A stretch of 64,000 nt of DNA from Armatimonadota bacterium (lineage in GTDB: Bacteria; Armatimonadota; Fimbriimonadia; Fimbriimonadales; Fimbriimonadaceae), in the NCBI GenBank assembly GCA_022563855.1, contig JADFMN010000001.1, positions 434,001 to 498,000 of the forward strand. Direction: 5' to 3'. Each line of letters opens with the position of its first letter. Position 1 is the first letter of the stretch. Below are positions 51,385-60,413 of this stretch, one piece after another. A model generated the notes under the pieces. That model ran no database searches, was not told where the DNA came from, and saw nothing but the letters and a program-made list of their open reading frames with translations. A program made the translations under genes and the position numbers.

Positions 51385-52663
51385 TCAACCTCCCGTCCGC
51401 GTAGGTCTGCTCGGCTTTGGCACGGTCGGCGCTGGCACATACCAGATGCTCGCCGACAACGACGACGAGATTCAGCGAAAAATCGGCCGATCCATCGTCG
51501 TGCAGAGAATCGGCGTGCGAGATCTCGGCAAGAAGCGGGATCTTCCATCTGATCGGTTTAGTGAAGATCTTGTTGGCATTGTTTCTGATCCTTCTGTCGA
51601 CGTCGTCCTGGAGCTGATCGGCGGAGAATCGCCAGCCGCAGAGTTGGTCGAGAAGGCGCTCGAATCTGGCAAGCACGTGGTGACGGCGAACAAGGAGCTG
51701 ATCGCAAAGCACGGGTCGCGGCTTATAACTTTAGCGCACTCTCGCGGACTCGATCTGCACTTCGAGGCGGCGGTCGGCGGCGGAATCCCGATCGTCCAGC
51801 CGCTGAAGCACCAACTCGCCGGCAACGACATCGAAAAGATGATGGGCGTGCTGAACGGAACGTCGAACTTCGTGCTGACGAAGATGCACCGCGACGGCAT
51901 GGCCTTTGACGAAGCTCTTGAAGAAGCACAAGAGAAAGGGTACGCGGAAGCCGACCCGTCCGGCGACGTCGACGGCCTCGACACGAAATACAAGATCGCG
52001 ATCCTGGCGGCGATCGCGTTCGGCAAGCAGGCGCCGCTGGACGCAATCCATTGCGAAGGGATCAGGTCGGTCGGCGCACTCGACATGCACTACGCCGATG
52101 TGCTCGGCTACCGAATCAAACTGCTCGGCATTTGTGAGGAGACCAGGGCGGGCAAGATCATAATCCGCGTTCACCCGACTCTCGTGCCTAATGATCACCC
52201 GCTTGCGAACGTGGAAGACGTCTACAACGCGCTGTGGGTGCACGGCGACTTTGCGGGCGACGTGATGTTCAGCGGCAAAGGCGCGGGATCTTTTCCGACG
52301 GCGTCGGCGGTCGTCGGCGATCTGATCGACTGCGCCAGGAACATGACGGCTGCAGGCTCGGGCTCGGCGATCCCGTACGGAATCGGCATGAACTGCGCGC
52401 CGATCTCTGAGCTTGAGACGCGATACTACATCCGCATGGTCGTGGTGGACAAGCCGAACACGCTGGGCGCGATCTCTACTCTGTTCGGCGAGGCCGCGGT
52501 CGGTCTTGCAGCCATGGAGATGCGCACGTTGGAGAACGACCAGGGCGAGATCGTCTTCTTAACGCATCGGTGCCTGGAGTCGGACTTCGTGCGCGCGCTC
52601 GCGGATGTGCGAAAGCTGCCGGTCGTGCACTCCGTCGAGAGCTGGTTCCGCGTCGAGGAGTGA
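51377..52663 (+). CDS. hom: Homoserine dehydrogenase
   Basis: A 428-residue enzyme reducing aspartate semialdehyde to homoserine for threonine and methionine. The Rossmann start is VRVGLLGFGTVGAGTYQML, followed by VVTANKELIAKHG, FEAAVGGGIPIVQPLKHQLA, VLNGTSNFVLTKM and the substrate segment KGYAEADPSGDVDGLDTKYK with the catalytic Lys/Asp residues. A C-terminal ACT domain (about 345-428: RMVVVDKPNTLGAISTLFGE) suggests feedback control. The start is TTG 51377, overlapping the accB stop; expression is probably coupled to accB. Confidence 0.96.
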   Translation: MADQPPVRVGLLGFGTVGAGTYQMLADNDDEIQRKIGRSIVVQRIGVRDLGKKRDLPSDRFSEDLVGIVSDPSVDVVLELIGGESPAAELVEKALESGKHVVTANKELIAKHGSRLITLAHSRGLDLHFEAAVGGGIPIVQPLKHQLAGNDIEKMMGVLNGTSNFVLTKMHRDGMAFDEALEEAQEKGYAEADPSGDVDGLDTKYKIAILAAIAFGKQAPLDAIHCEGIRSVGALDMHYADVLGYRIKLLGICEETRAGKIIIRVHPTLVPNDHPLANVEDVYNALWVHGDFAGDVMFSGKGAGSFPTASAVVGDLIDCARNMTAAGSGSAIPYGIGMNCAPISELETRYYIRMVVVDKPNTLGAISTLFGEAAVGLAAMEMRTLENDQGEIVFLTHRCLESDFVRALADVRKLPVVHSVESWFRVEE

Positions 52664-52668
52664 CACGG

Positions 52669-52687
52669 CACGGGCTGGAAGCCCGTG
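52669..52687. repeat. Isolated mini-hairpin CACGGGCTGGAAGCCCGTG
   Basis: A perfect 8-bp stem with loop GGA, the same design as the array at 47874-47994. It lies 5 nt after the hom stop and 20 nt before the nitrilase start, between a terminator-less gene end and a promoter. Confidence 0.75.
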
Positions 52688-52694
52688 CTACGGA

Positions 52695-52700
52695 TAGACT
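52695..52700 (+). promoter_or_regulatory. -10 box 6 nt before the nitrilase gene
   Basis: TAGACT, ATCGAT, then ATG. Identical hexamer and spacing to the box before rhaA. There is no Shine-Dalgarno. Confidence 0.5.
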
Positions 52701-52706
52701 ATCGAT

Positions 52707-53558
52707 ATGACCATCAAAGTCGCGTGTGTGCAGACCGACGTCGTGTTCAACGATCCGCAGACGAACGCGACTGCCGCCATCGCGCATCTGACGCAACTCA
52801 AAGACCAAGGCATCGATCTGGCCGTGTTCCCGGAGGCGTACTTGACCGGCTACGTCGTCGGAAGCGGCGAAGAGGCGATGAAGATCGCGCTGCATCTGGA
52901 GAACGACAAGCTGCTCCGAATCATAAAGGCGAACGAACCGGTCGCGGAGATCCAAAAAGCGTGTCAAGAGCTGAAGATGCACGCGGTGGTCGGGCTCATC
53001 GCGACCGACGGGACCGACGTTTTCAACGCCGCTGTGCTGTTCGAGCCGGACGGCACGATGAGGCGGTACTACAAGACCCACCTCCCGTTTCTCGGCGTTG
53101 ATCGGTTCGTCGTCCCCGGGTGGGACCTGCCGGTGTTTGAGACGGAGATCGGCAACATCGGCATCGGCATCTGCTACGACCTTCGTGTACCCGAGGCGCT
53201 GCGAGTCCTCGCGTTGGAGGGCGCAGACCTCATCGTTCTTCCGACCAACTGGCCGGTCGGCGCGGAGACCAGCGCGGATCACACAGTGATCACGCGAGCT
53301 GCCGAGAACCGCGTCTACCTCGCCGCCTCAAACCGCGTCGGCACAGAGAACGGCACGACGTTCATAGGCCGCAGCGGCATCTACGACGTGGTCGGCGGAA
53401 CGATGGCGAAGGCGGGAGACGGCGAGGAGGTCATCACCGCCGAGCTCGACCTCGATCAAGCCCGAGAGAAACGCACGATCAACATCCCTGGTGAGTACGA
53501 GCTGGACGTCTTCGGGTCGCGCCGCCCGACGCTGTACGACCGGATCACCAAGACGTAG
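52707..53558 (+). CDS. Carbon-nitrogen hydrolase (nitrilase/amidase superfamily)
   Basis: A 283-residue enzyme with the Glu-Lys-Cys triad: AVFPEAYLTGY, MRRYYKTHLPFLGVDRF and GIGICYDLRVPEALRVLALE. The cysteine in GICYD is the nucleophile. Later, DLIVLPTNWPVGAE and NRVYLAASNRVGTENGTTFI are typical. It hydrolyses an amide or carbamoyl bond. Candidates include omega-amidase, N-carbamoylputrescine amidase and similar; the substrate is not readable from sequence. Its -10 box and neighbour spacing point to a separate transcription unit. Confidence 0.92.
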   Translation: MTIKVACVQTDVVFNDPQTNATAAIAHLTQLKDQGIDLAVFPEAYLTGYVVGSGEEAMKIALHLENDKLLRIIKANEPVAEIQKACQELKMHAVVGLIATDGTDVFNAAVLFEPDGTMRRYYKTHLPFLGVDRFVVPGWDLPVFETEIGNIGIGICYDLRVPEALRVLALEGADLIVLPTNWPVGAETSADHTVITRAAENRVYLAASNRVGTENGTTFIGRSGIYDVVGGTMAKAGDGEEVITAELDLDQAREKRTINIPGEYELDVFGSRRPTLYDRITKT

Positions 53559-53562
53559 CGGA

Positions 53563-53568
53563 TACAAT
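53563..53568 (+). promoter_or_regulatory. -10 box 6 nt before the 143-aa membrane protein
   Basis: TACAAT, GGCCGC, then ATG 53575, immediately after the nitrilase stop. No Shine-Dalgarno is seen. Confidence 0.45.
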
Positions 53569-53574
53569 GGCCGC

Positions 53575-54006
53575 ATGGAAGTACCAGGCCGTCAAAGCCG
53601 GAAGTCTGCTACTAATACTCTGCCAATCCTCTGCATTGCGTTCATCGTCATTATCGTTATCTTGACGGTCGTCTTTCAGCAGAAACGGGAGTTCCGTAGC
53701 GATGTGCAAGATTTTGAAATCCTGACGGTCGTCGGATTCACCGGCCTTCTAGCAGGGCTCGGGTTCGCACAGTCCAAGCTCAGGCCGAGGAGTGACAGCA
53801 ACTGGATCGAGGACGTTTCGCCGGCCAAATTCCAGCAAGACATGATTATTTCACTTGCACTTATCGAACTCTGCGCGCTCTTGGGGATATTCGTCGTGCA
53901 AAACCAGACTATGTCCACGGTGATGCCTGTCGCTGCAATCGTCGCCATGTCGCTCTTCGTCCTACCGCTTGTGCTCCAGTACACGAAGGTAGTGAAAGGT
54001 CACTGA
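53575..54006 (+). CDS. Multi-span membrane protein of unknown function (143 aa)
   Basis: A short basic start is followed by four hydrophobic segments: TLPILCIAFIVIIVILTVVF (about 16-35), ILTVVGFTGLLAGLGFA, MIISLALIELCALLGIFVV and STVMPVAAIVAMSLFVLPLV. No domain is recognised. The frame is open upstream in the nitrilase end but ATG 53575 agrees with the -10 box. The TPR lipoprotein gene begins 3 nt after its stop, so the two are probably one operon. Confidence 0.75.
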   Translation: MEVPGRQSRKSATNTLPILCIAFIVIIVILTVVFQQKREFRSDVQDFEILTVVGFTGLLAGLGFAQSKLRPRSDSNWIEDVSPAKFQQDMIISLALIELCALLGIFVVQNQTMSTVMPVAAIVAMSLFVLPLVLQYTKVVKGH

Positions 54007-54009
54007 CCG

Positions 54010-54984
54010 ATGAGGAAAACTGTAGCGATATTCGCGGCGATCGCCCTCCTCGGATGCAACAATGAAACGGAGGAGCGATCGGCAACGAACGAAAGGACAA
54101 TGGAAACTTTGCTCGCTATCGACGACTTTTGGGACTTCAGCGACCCTGCGGGGACGGAGATCAAGTTCCGCGAGGCGCTCGACCATGCGCCCGAGGACGC
54201 CGAGGACTACCGCGCAGAGCTGATTACACAGATTGCGCGCACCTTCGGCCTGCGCGGGAAGTTCGAGGAGGCGCACGAGCTGCTCGACCAAGTCGCCGAG
54301 ATGCTGCCTCGAACCGGCGACTACGTCGAGACGCGCTACCTCCTCGAGCGCGGGCGTGCCTTCAACTCCGCTGGCGAGAAGCAGAAGGCGAAGGAGCTGT
54401 TCCTGCAGGCGGTCGATACCAGCAGACGAGCAAAAGACGACTATCTGACAGTCGATGTGATGCATATGCTCGCGATAGTCGAAGATCCAGAGAGCGCGCT
54501 CGAATGGAACCTGCAAGCGATTCAGATCCTGGAAGAAACGAAACAAGAGAAGGCTAAGAGCTGGATCGGGCCGCTCAGCAACAACGTTGCCTGGACGTAC
54601 CACGACATAGGCGAGTACGAGACCGCGCTCAGCTACTTTGAAAAGGGCCGCGACTACCGCGCTATCGAGGCCAAGGAGCCCGGTTACCGGATTGCGAAAT
54701 GGGCCGTCGCGCGATGCAAGCGATCGCTCGGTCGCCTCGATGAAGCTCTAGCCGAGCAGTTGGCGAGCGCGGCCGAGTACTACCCGGAGTTCGATGCCCA
54801 AAGCGAGGCGGCCGATATCGACGGGTACATCGCCGAGGAGATCGCGGAGTGCCTGCTCGCCCTGGAAAAAAATGACGAAGCCAAGCTGTATTTCTCAGCA
54901 GCGTACAAAACGCTGAGCAAAGACGACTGGCTGGTCGAGAACGAGCCCGACAGAATCGCGCGGCTAAAGGACCTCGGTTCGTAG
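54010..54984 (+). CDS. TPR-repeat lipoprotein
   Basis: A 324-residue protein. The signal ends at lipobox LLGC (Cys about 16; the start is MRKTVAIFAAIALLGCNNET). The rest is helical with TPR units (FREALDHAPEDAEDYRAELI, GKFEEAHELLDQVAEMLPRT, GEKQKAKELFLQAVDTSRRA, GEYETALSYFEKGRDYRAIE). Likely a periplasm-facing adaptor. It converges on the metallopeptidase gene with a 21-nt overlap. Confidence 0.85.
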   Translation: MRKTVAIFAAIALLGCNNETEERSATNERTMETLLAIDDFWDFSDPAGTEIKFREALDHAPEDAEDYRAELITQIARTFGLRGKFEEAHELLDQVAEMLPRTGDYVETRYLLERGRAFNSAGEKQKAKELFLQAVDTSRRAKDDYLTVDVMHMLAIVEDPESALEWNLQAIQILEETKQEKAKSWIGPLSNNVAWTYHDIGEYETALSYFEKGRDYRAIEAKEPGYRIAKWAVARCKRSLGRLDEALAEQLASAAEYYPEFDAQSEAADIDGYIAEEIAECLLALEKNDEAKLYFSAAYKTLSKDDWLVENEPDRIARLKDLGS

Positions 54985-55902
54985 CCACTCAAGCGAACCC
55001 TCGAACAGCTCTGCGATCCCGAAGCCGTACACCTCTTTCAGCGCCTCGTCCGTCGGCTCCGCGCCTCTGATCCGCATCATGAGGTCCACGAGCAACGGGT
55101 TGTTCGTGTAGCCGCGCATCAGATCTCCGAGCCCCTGGTCGCCCTTGAGAGACGACAAGTAAAACCCGATGGCGGCGGACTGCTGATACGCGAGCCACAC
55201 GGAGCTTCTCTCTCGCTCGTCCTCGCGGTTCATCAGATACGCAGCGCCTAGATCGTGAGGAGGCAACCACGGGGCGGCGCCGCTTGCAAGCGCGCGCCAA
55301 GCACGACGGTCCACGCCGCCGCCGGCTACCATCGCGACCGCTTCATCGAGCCACAGAGGACACTGCCCGTTCGAGAGGTTCAGCGTGATCACGTGCGCGT
55401 ACTCGTGCAAGATAACGTGCTCGAGGTCAGCAGAATCTCGCAAGCTCGACGCCGGGATGCAGATCTTGTCGTACGGAAATTTGTCCATGCAGTAACCGTG
55501 TCGCCCCGGCATCCAAGGCACGTTCGTCTCGTCGGTAAGCACCGAGATGAGGGTCTTCGGCCCGTGCTCAAACTCGATGCGCTTTGCGGCGTGATCGCAC
55601 GAACTGATCAGCGAGCGTTCAAGGCTGCTCCACGCCATCGGCAGCGTCGATTCCACGGCTTCTACGTCGAGCCAGTCCGTAGCAGCGCGGGTTGTGCTTT
55701 GGCTGCGGGTGACGTACTCGCCTTCGATCATTCTGAAACCGACGAGCCCGCTGGCGACCGACCCGGCGCCCAACGTCTTGGCCGCCTGGTACGCCTGCTC
55801 AACCCTGTCCCAGTAGTAGTGGTCGAAAATGACTCGCCAGTGCGCGTTTTCGCCTGCCGCGCCGTACTTTGCCGCCAGCCCGGCCCAAGGTCGTTTCCGC
55901 AT
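54964..55902 (-). CDS. Peptidase-MA-like zinc metallopeptidase
   Basis: A 312-residue protein. The zinc site HVILHEYAHVITLNLS (HExxH) near residue 165, followed by CPLWLDEAVAMVAGG with the third Glu ligand about 20 residues later, is gluzincin-like. No clear signal peptide at this start (MRKRPWAGLAAKYGAAGENA). The N-terminal half is a helical domain with WSSLERSLISSCDHAAKRIE. The ATG directly follows the stop of the next gene upstream (TAG-ATG), so it is the last gene of a dnaE-led operon. The natural substrate is unknown. Confidence 0.85.
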   Translation of the reverse strand: MRKRPWAGLAAKYGAAGENAHWRVIFDHYYWDRVEQAYQAAKTLGAGSVASGLVGFRMIEGEYVTRSQSTTRAATDWLDVEAVESTLPMAWSSLERSLISSCDHAAKRIEFEHGPKTLISVLTDETNVPWMPGRHGYCMDKFPYDKICIPASSLRDSADLEHVILHEYAHVITLNLSNGQCPLWLDEAVAMVAGGGVDRRAWRALASGAAPWLPPHDLGAAYLMNREDERERSSVWLAYQQSAAIGFYLSSLKGDQGLGDLMRGYTNNPLLVDLMMRIRGAEPTDEALKEVYGFGIAELFEGSLEWLRTEVL

Positions 55903-56622
55903 CTACTCCGAGCCTGTTTTCGGCTTGAAAACCTTGCCTTTCAGCTTCTTGTAACTCTCGATCTGCCCTTTCGTCATCACGGCTTCCACTGCTTTGTCGA
56001 ACTCGGTTGCCAGAGCGATCAACTTCGGAAGAATCTCCTTTTGCTTCGCCGTTCGCTCCGTCACGAACTGCTCTTGGAGCTTGCGCGCCTCCTCTTCGTT
56101 GGCTGGCTTCATTCTCTTGTACTTTTCGTCGATCGGGCCGAAGGCGTCTCCTTTGATTTTTTGTGCTTGCGCGTTGTGCTCGACGTACTTTGCTCGAATC
56201 AGGTCGGTTTGCGCCTTCGACATGCCGATCTTAGTGCCGACCACCGGATCCAAGAGTGCCAGCGCCCCAGCTTGCTGGAGCGATATTTCTCGAAGCCTGA
56301 TGATCTGCGCCGAATTTAGCTCGCCTACCACCCTCTTCTTCAGCTCGGAACGCAACCTACCAACACGGATTGTCGCATCGGCAATCGTAATCTTATTGCT
56401 GCTAACTAAACGGTCTATCTCCATGCCTTGCGCGTTGTTCCGATCCGCATGGACGTTCATCTTGGCGCGCTGCGTCTCAGTAATACCGAGCTCCTTCTGA
56501 ACGGATTTCGCTTGCAGCAGGGTGACGTTGCAGGCGTGCTTGTCGAATGCATCCGCAGCCAAGGCCGAACCGCCCAGCGAACAGATAACAGCCAACATCA
56601 GAGTCGGTCGGAGCAAGTCCAT
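55903..56622 (-). CDS. Exported all-helical protein, Spy/CpxP-like layout
   Basis: A signal peptide (MDLLRPTLMLAVICSLGGSA, cleaved near LAAD) is followed by about 215 mostly helical residues rich in Lys, Gln and Glu, with SVQKELGITETQRAKMNVHA and LNSAQIIRLREISLQQAGAL. The repeating LxxxQ/LxEIxLQQ pattern recalls Spy/CpxP-type periplasmic helical proteins, but there is no LTxxQ signature strong enough to call it. It lies 41 nt downstream of dnaE and directly upstream of the peptidase gene, suggesting one operon. Confidence 0.75.
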   Translation of the reverse strand: MDLLRPTLMLAVICSLGGSALAADAFDKHACNVTLLQAKSVQKELGITETQRAKMNVHADRNNAQGMEIDRLVSSNKITIADATIRVGRLRSELKKRVVGELNSAQIIRLREISLQQAGALALLDPVVGTKIGMSKAQTDLIRAKYVEHNAQAQKIKGDAFGPIDEKYKRMKPANEEEARKLQEQFVTERTAKQKEILPKLIALATEFDKAVEAVMTKGQIESYKKLKGKVFKPKTGSE

Positions 56623-56663
56623 AGATATCCTTCTCAGTATGCACGTCTCGCGCGCCTATGAGT

Positions 56664-59600
56664 TTAACGAACCGCCCCGCCGACCAGTTCCGCCGAGTCG
56701 GACCTTCCTCCGTCAAAAAAACCGTTGTCGACGACCTCAATGGTGCACTCGGCGATGGCCCGGCGCACTGCGGATATGAACTCCTTCGTCGGATCGACGC
56801 GGTGCAGCAAGACCAACGGAGTGGGGTCGCGCTGCCCGAACAGCAACACGACTTCGTGATTGCCGGAAGTGCTCGCAACGATCTGTTTGAGCGACTCCAG
56901 CTCCTCGCGAGTCGCACCGAGCACGCGCACGAAAACGGTTCCGGCGACGCTCGGGTCCGGCGTCAAGTCTTCGCAGCCAGCGTCCAACGGCTCGATGCTC
57001 TCGACGCGGACCTCGATCGACACCTCGCCCGTGCCCATGCGCTGACGGTGCTGAACAACGCCTTTGACAGCGACGACGCGATCCTTCTCGACATCTTGGT
57101 CGTACTTCGCAAGCGTTTGCGCGAACACGACGCAGCCCGCCTGGCCGCCCAAATCCTCGATCACGATGTTCGCCATCTTGTCGCCTTTCTTCGTGACGAA
57201 TCTTCGGACGCTCGCGATCACTCCGGCGAGTTCAACGCGCTGGCCGTCGGCAACCTCTTCGACGTCGCTGCAGCGGTGCGTGCCCCTGGCAGCCAGCACC
57301 CTCTCATACCCCCGCAGCGGGTGGTCGGAAACGTACACGCCGAGAACCTCCTTTTCCCAGGCGAGCATGTCGCGTCGATCGGGCTTCTGCTCGTCCGGAA
57401 GCGCCGGGTATCCGCTGGCTGAGCCCGAGTCGTCATCCCCGAACAGCGAGTCCTGCCCAATCCGATGTTCGCGGATGGACCGGTCGGCGAAGACGAGCGC
57501 TGCTTCCGCGTTCGCGAGCAAAACGTTGCGGTTCGGCTCGATCTCATCCATCGTCCCCGCCTTGATGAGCGAATCGAGCGCCAAGCGGTTCAGTCCGTGT
57601 TCGCGCACGCGTTCGCAAAAGTCGAACAGGTGGTGATACGGCTCATCTTCTCGCTGCGCGATGATCGCCTCGACCAAGCCGTCTCCAACGTTCTTGATCG
57701 CGCCAAGGCCGAACCTGATCGCCCGCTTGGCATCGACGCCTTCGACCGTGAAGTCTGCGCTAGAACGGTTGACGGACGGCGGCTGCACCGGAATCTTCTG
57801 CCGTCGGCACTCTTCGATGAACTTGGTGACCCGATCCTCCTTCGTCCTGTAAACCGCGAGAAGGGCGGCCATGTATTCGTAGGGGTAGTTGGCCTTTAAG
57901 TACGCGGTCTGATAGGCGATGATCGCGTAGCAGACCGCGTGCGCCTTGTTGAACGCGTATCCGGCGAAAGGCTCGAGCAAAACCCAGACGCGCTCGGCCA
58001 CTTTCTCGTCGACTCCGTTCGCGGCGCACCCCTCCAGGTACTCGCCCTTCATCTGACTCATAATGGCCCGCTTCTTCTTGCCCATCGCCCGGCGGAGTAC
58101 GTCTGCCTTTCCGAGGCTGAAACCCGCGAGCGCCTGGACGAGCAGCATCACCTGATCTTGGTAGACGATCACGCCGTACGTCTCCTCCAGAATCGGTTTC
58201 ATCCTGTCGTCGAGAAACTCGGGGGTCCTGCGCCCAAACTTGTTGTCGATAAAGCGCGGAATGTGCTCGACCGGGCCAGGCCGGTACAGCGCGACCATCG
58301 CCGCAAGCTCGCGCACGTTCTGCGGTTTGAGGCTCATGATGTACCGCCGCATGCCGCTCGATTCCAGTTGGAACACGCCGACCGTCTCGCCACGCTCCAG
58401 CAGCGCATACGTCTTCTCGTCGTCGAGCGGTATGGCCGGAACGCCGCCTGACAAGATCGGATGTTTCTCCTTTTCTGCTTCTGAGGCCGCGGCAAAAGAT
58501 TTGCGGATGTTCTTTTCAGCGCGTGCCAAGACCGTGAGGTTCGACAGGCCTAGGAAGTCCATCTTGAGCAGGCCGATCTGCTCGAGCACGCCCATTTTGT
58601 ACGCCGTGATCGGCATGCCGTCGCCCGAGCGGTAGAGCGGGATGTGGTCGCTCAGAGGGTCGGCCGAGATGACGACGCCAGCCGCGTGAACGCCGCAGTG
58701 CCGGGACAGCCCTTCGACGTTCTTGGCGGTATCGACGAGCTTCCGCATCGTCCGATCCCTTTCGTAAATATCCCGAAACTCCGACACGTCTCTCAAGGCC
58801 CTGTCGATGCTCCAGCCTGGTCCCGTCGGAATCTTCTTGCAGATTCGATCTACATCCTGCGGCACAATCCCCATGACCCTGCCTGCATCGCGGATTGCGG
58901 CCTTGGGGCCGAGCGTCCCGAACGTCACGATCTGGGCCACACGGTCTCGGCCGTACTTCTCCGTCACCCAGGCGATGATCTCGTCGCGCCGCTCGTCCTC
59001 GAAGTCGAGGTCGATGTCCGGCATCGAGAGCCGCTCGGGGTTCAAGAACCGCTCGAACGTCACGTTGTACTCGATCGGGTCGATGTCGGTGATCCCGATC
59101 GAGAACGACACGAGCGATCCGGCGACCGAGCCCCTGGCCCCGGTCATGATTCCCTGGCTGCGGCTGAAGTTCGTGAACTCGCGCACCAGCAGGAAGTACG
59201 ACTCGAAACCGGTCTGGCGGATGACGTCAAGCTCGTACTTCAACCGCTCCCAGTGTTCGTCGGTCGCGCCCTCCAGGCGATCGGTCAGCCCTTTCTCCGC
59301 CAGCGTTCGAAGGTAGCTTCCGCAATCTTCGCCCTCGGGCAAGTCCGGCTGCGGCATGTGCGTCGTCCCCGTTTCGATCTCCAGGTCGCACAGCTCTGCG
59401 AACTGCGCGGAATTCTCGATCGCCTCCGGCTGGTCCGGAAAAATCCGCGCCATCTCGTCCTGCGATTTAACGTAGAACTCGTTGGTCTCGAACTTGAGCC
59501 GGTCTTTCTGTTCGAGCAGAGAGCCTGTCCCGATGCACAGCAGCACGTCGTGCGACTCGGCGTCGCCTTTGCAAAGGTAGTGTGCGTCGTTCGTCGCCAC

Positions 59601-60206
59601 AAGCGGCAGATTGAGGTCGCCCGCGATCTTGATGAGCTGTTCGTTGACCTGCTTCTGCTCGGCCAGACCGTGATCCTGCAGCTCAATGAAGTAGCTGCCC
59701 TCATCGAACATCTCCTTGTACATGCCAGCCGTGTACTGGGCCTTGTCGTATTCACCGGCGAGCAGGTACTGGTTGATCTCGCTGCCGAGGCAGGTGCTGG
59801 AGCTGATCAGGCCCTTGCAGTACTTTCTAAGCAGCTCGTGATCGACTCTCGGCTTGTAGTAGAACCCCTCAAGCGCCGCGATGCTGTGCAGCTTGCAGAG
59901 GTTCTTGTACCCCTGGTCGTTCTTGGCCAGCAGCAACAGGTGGAATGTGCTGCCCTTCTCGTTGCCGGCCTTGACCTCGATCCCGCTGGGCGCGACGTAC
60001 GCCTCCATGCCGATGATCGGCTTGATCCCCTGCTTGCGGCACTCGAAGTAGAACTCCATCGCGCCGAACATCACGCCGTGGTCGGTGATCGCCAGCGCCG
60101 ACATGTCCATCTCCTTGGCGCGCCGAACCATATCGGTGATCCGGGTAGCGCCGTCCAGGAGGCTGTACTCCGTGTGGTTGTGCAGATGGACGAACGACTG
60201 ACTCAT
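56664..60206 (-). CDS. dnaE: DNA polymerase III alpha subunit
   Basis: An 1180-residue C-family polymerase, full length for DnaE. The PHP domain starts FVHLHNHTEYSLLDGATRIT with HxH and continues ALAITDHGVMFGAMEFY. The polymerase palm has GSVAGSLVSFSIGITDIDPI, then MPDIDLDFEDERRDEIIAWV with two catalytic acidic residues. VFQLESSGMRRYIMSLKP, ALYRPGPVEHIPRFI, NKAHAVCYAIIAYQTAYLKA and PPSVNRSSADFTV follow. The C-terminal OB domain includes ELAGVIASVRRFVTKKGDKM, and a tau-binding tail ends the chain. It replicates the chromosome; no exonuclease domain is fused. It heads an operon with two exported or peptidase genes. Confidence 0.97.
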   Translation of the reverse strand: MSQSFVHLHNHTEYSLLDGATRITDMVRRAKEMDMSALAITDHGVMFGAMEFYFECRKQGIKPIIGMEAYVAPSGIEVKAGNEKGSTFHLLLLAKNDQGYKNLCKLHSIAALEGFYYKPRVDHELLRKYCKGLISSSTCLGSEINQYLLAGEYDKAQYTAGMYKEMFDEGSYFIELQDHGLAEQKQVNEQLIKIAGDLNLPLVATNDAHYLCKGDAESHDVLLCIGTGSLLEQKDRLKFETNEFYVKSQDEMARIFPDQPEAIENSAQFAELCDLEIETGTTHMPQPDLPEGEDCGSYLRTLAEKGLTDRLEGATDEHWERLKYELDVIRQTGFESYFLLVREFTNFSRSQGIMTGARGSVAGSLVSFSIGITDIDPIEYNVTFERFLNPERLSMPDIDLDFEDERRDEIIAWVTEKYGRDRVAQIVTFGTLGPKAAIRDAGRVMGIVPQDVDRICKKIPTGPGWSIDRALRDVSEFRDIYERDRTMRKLVDTAKNVEGLSRHCGVHAAGVVISADPLSDHIPLYRSGDGMPITAYKMGVLEQIGLLKMDFLGLSNLTVLARAEKNIRKSFAAASEAEKEKHPILSGGVPAIPLDDEKTYALLERGETVGVFQLESSGMRRYIMSLKPQNVRELAAMVALYRPGPVEHIPRFIDNKFGRRTPEFLDDRMKPILEETYGVIVYQDQVMLLVQALAGFSLGKADVLRRAMGKKKRAIMSQMKGEYLEGCAANGVDEKVAERVWVLLEPFAGYAFNKAHAVCYAIIAYQTAYLKANYPYEYMAALLAVYRTKEDRVTKFIEECRRQKIPVQPPSVNRSSADFTVEGVDAKRAIRFGLGAIKNVGDGLVEAIIAQREDEPYHHLFDFCERVREHGLNRLALDSLIKAGTMDEIEPNRNVLLANAEAALVFADRSIREHRIGQDSLFGDDDSGSASGYPALPDEQKPDRRDMLAWEKEVLGVYVSDHPLRGYERVLAARGTHRCSDVEEVADGQRVELAGVIASVRRFVTKKGDKMANIVIEDLGGQAGCVVFAQTLAKYDQDVEKDRVVAVKGVVQHRQRMGTGEVSIEVRVESIEPLDAGCEDLTPDPSVAGTVFVRVLGATREELESLKQIVASTSGNHEVVLLFGQRDPTPLVLLHRVDPTKEFISAVRRAIAECTIEVVDNGFFDGGRSDSAELVGGAVR

Positions 60207-60413
60207 GAACCTTAGACCTGGCAGGCCCAGGTGTCATTTTAGACGGAAACGGGGTCTGGTTCGCCGCTTGGTTTTCCGCTAGTTATCCGGGTTGGGGTAG
60301 GCGCCCACAGCTAGGGCTACTGACTCTATCCATGCCGACTCGCGTTCAAGAAAGACGCGCAGGCCGCTCTTCCTGCATCTGCACTCCCTCTAGCTCCTCC
60401 TTTGGAACCTGAA

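Noticed and set aside
58644-60215. 523-codon plus-strand frame across the dnaE gene
   Set aside because: Antisense shadow of dnaE with no recognisable domains; the minus-strand frame is an unmistakable DNA polymerase.
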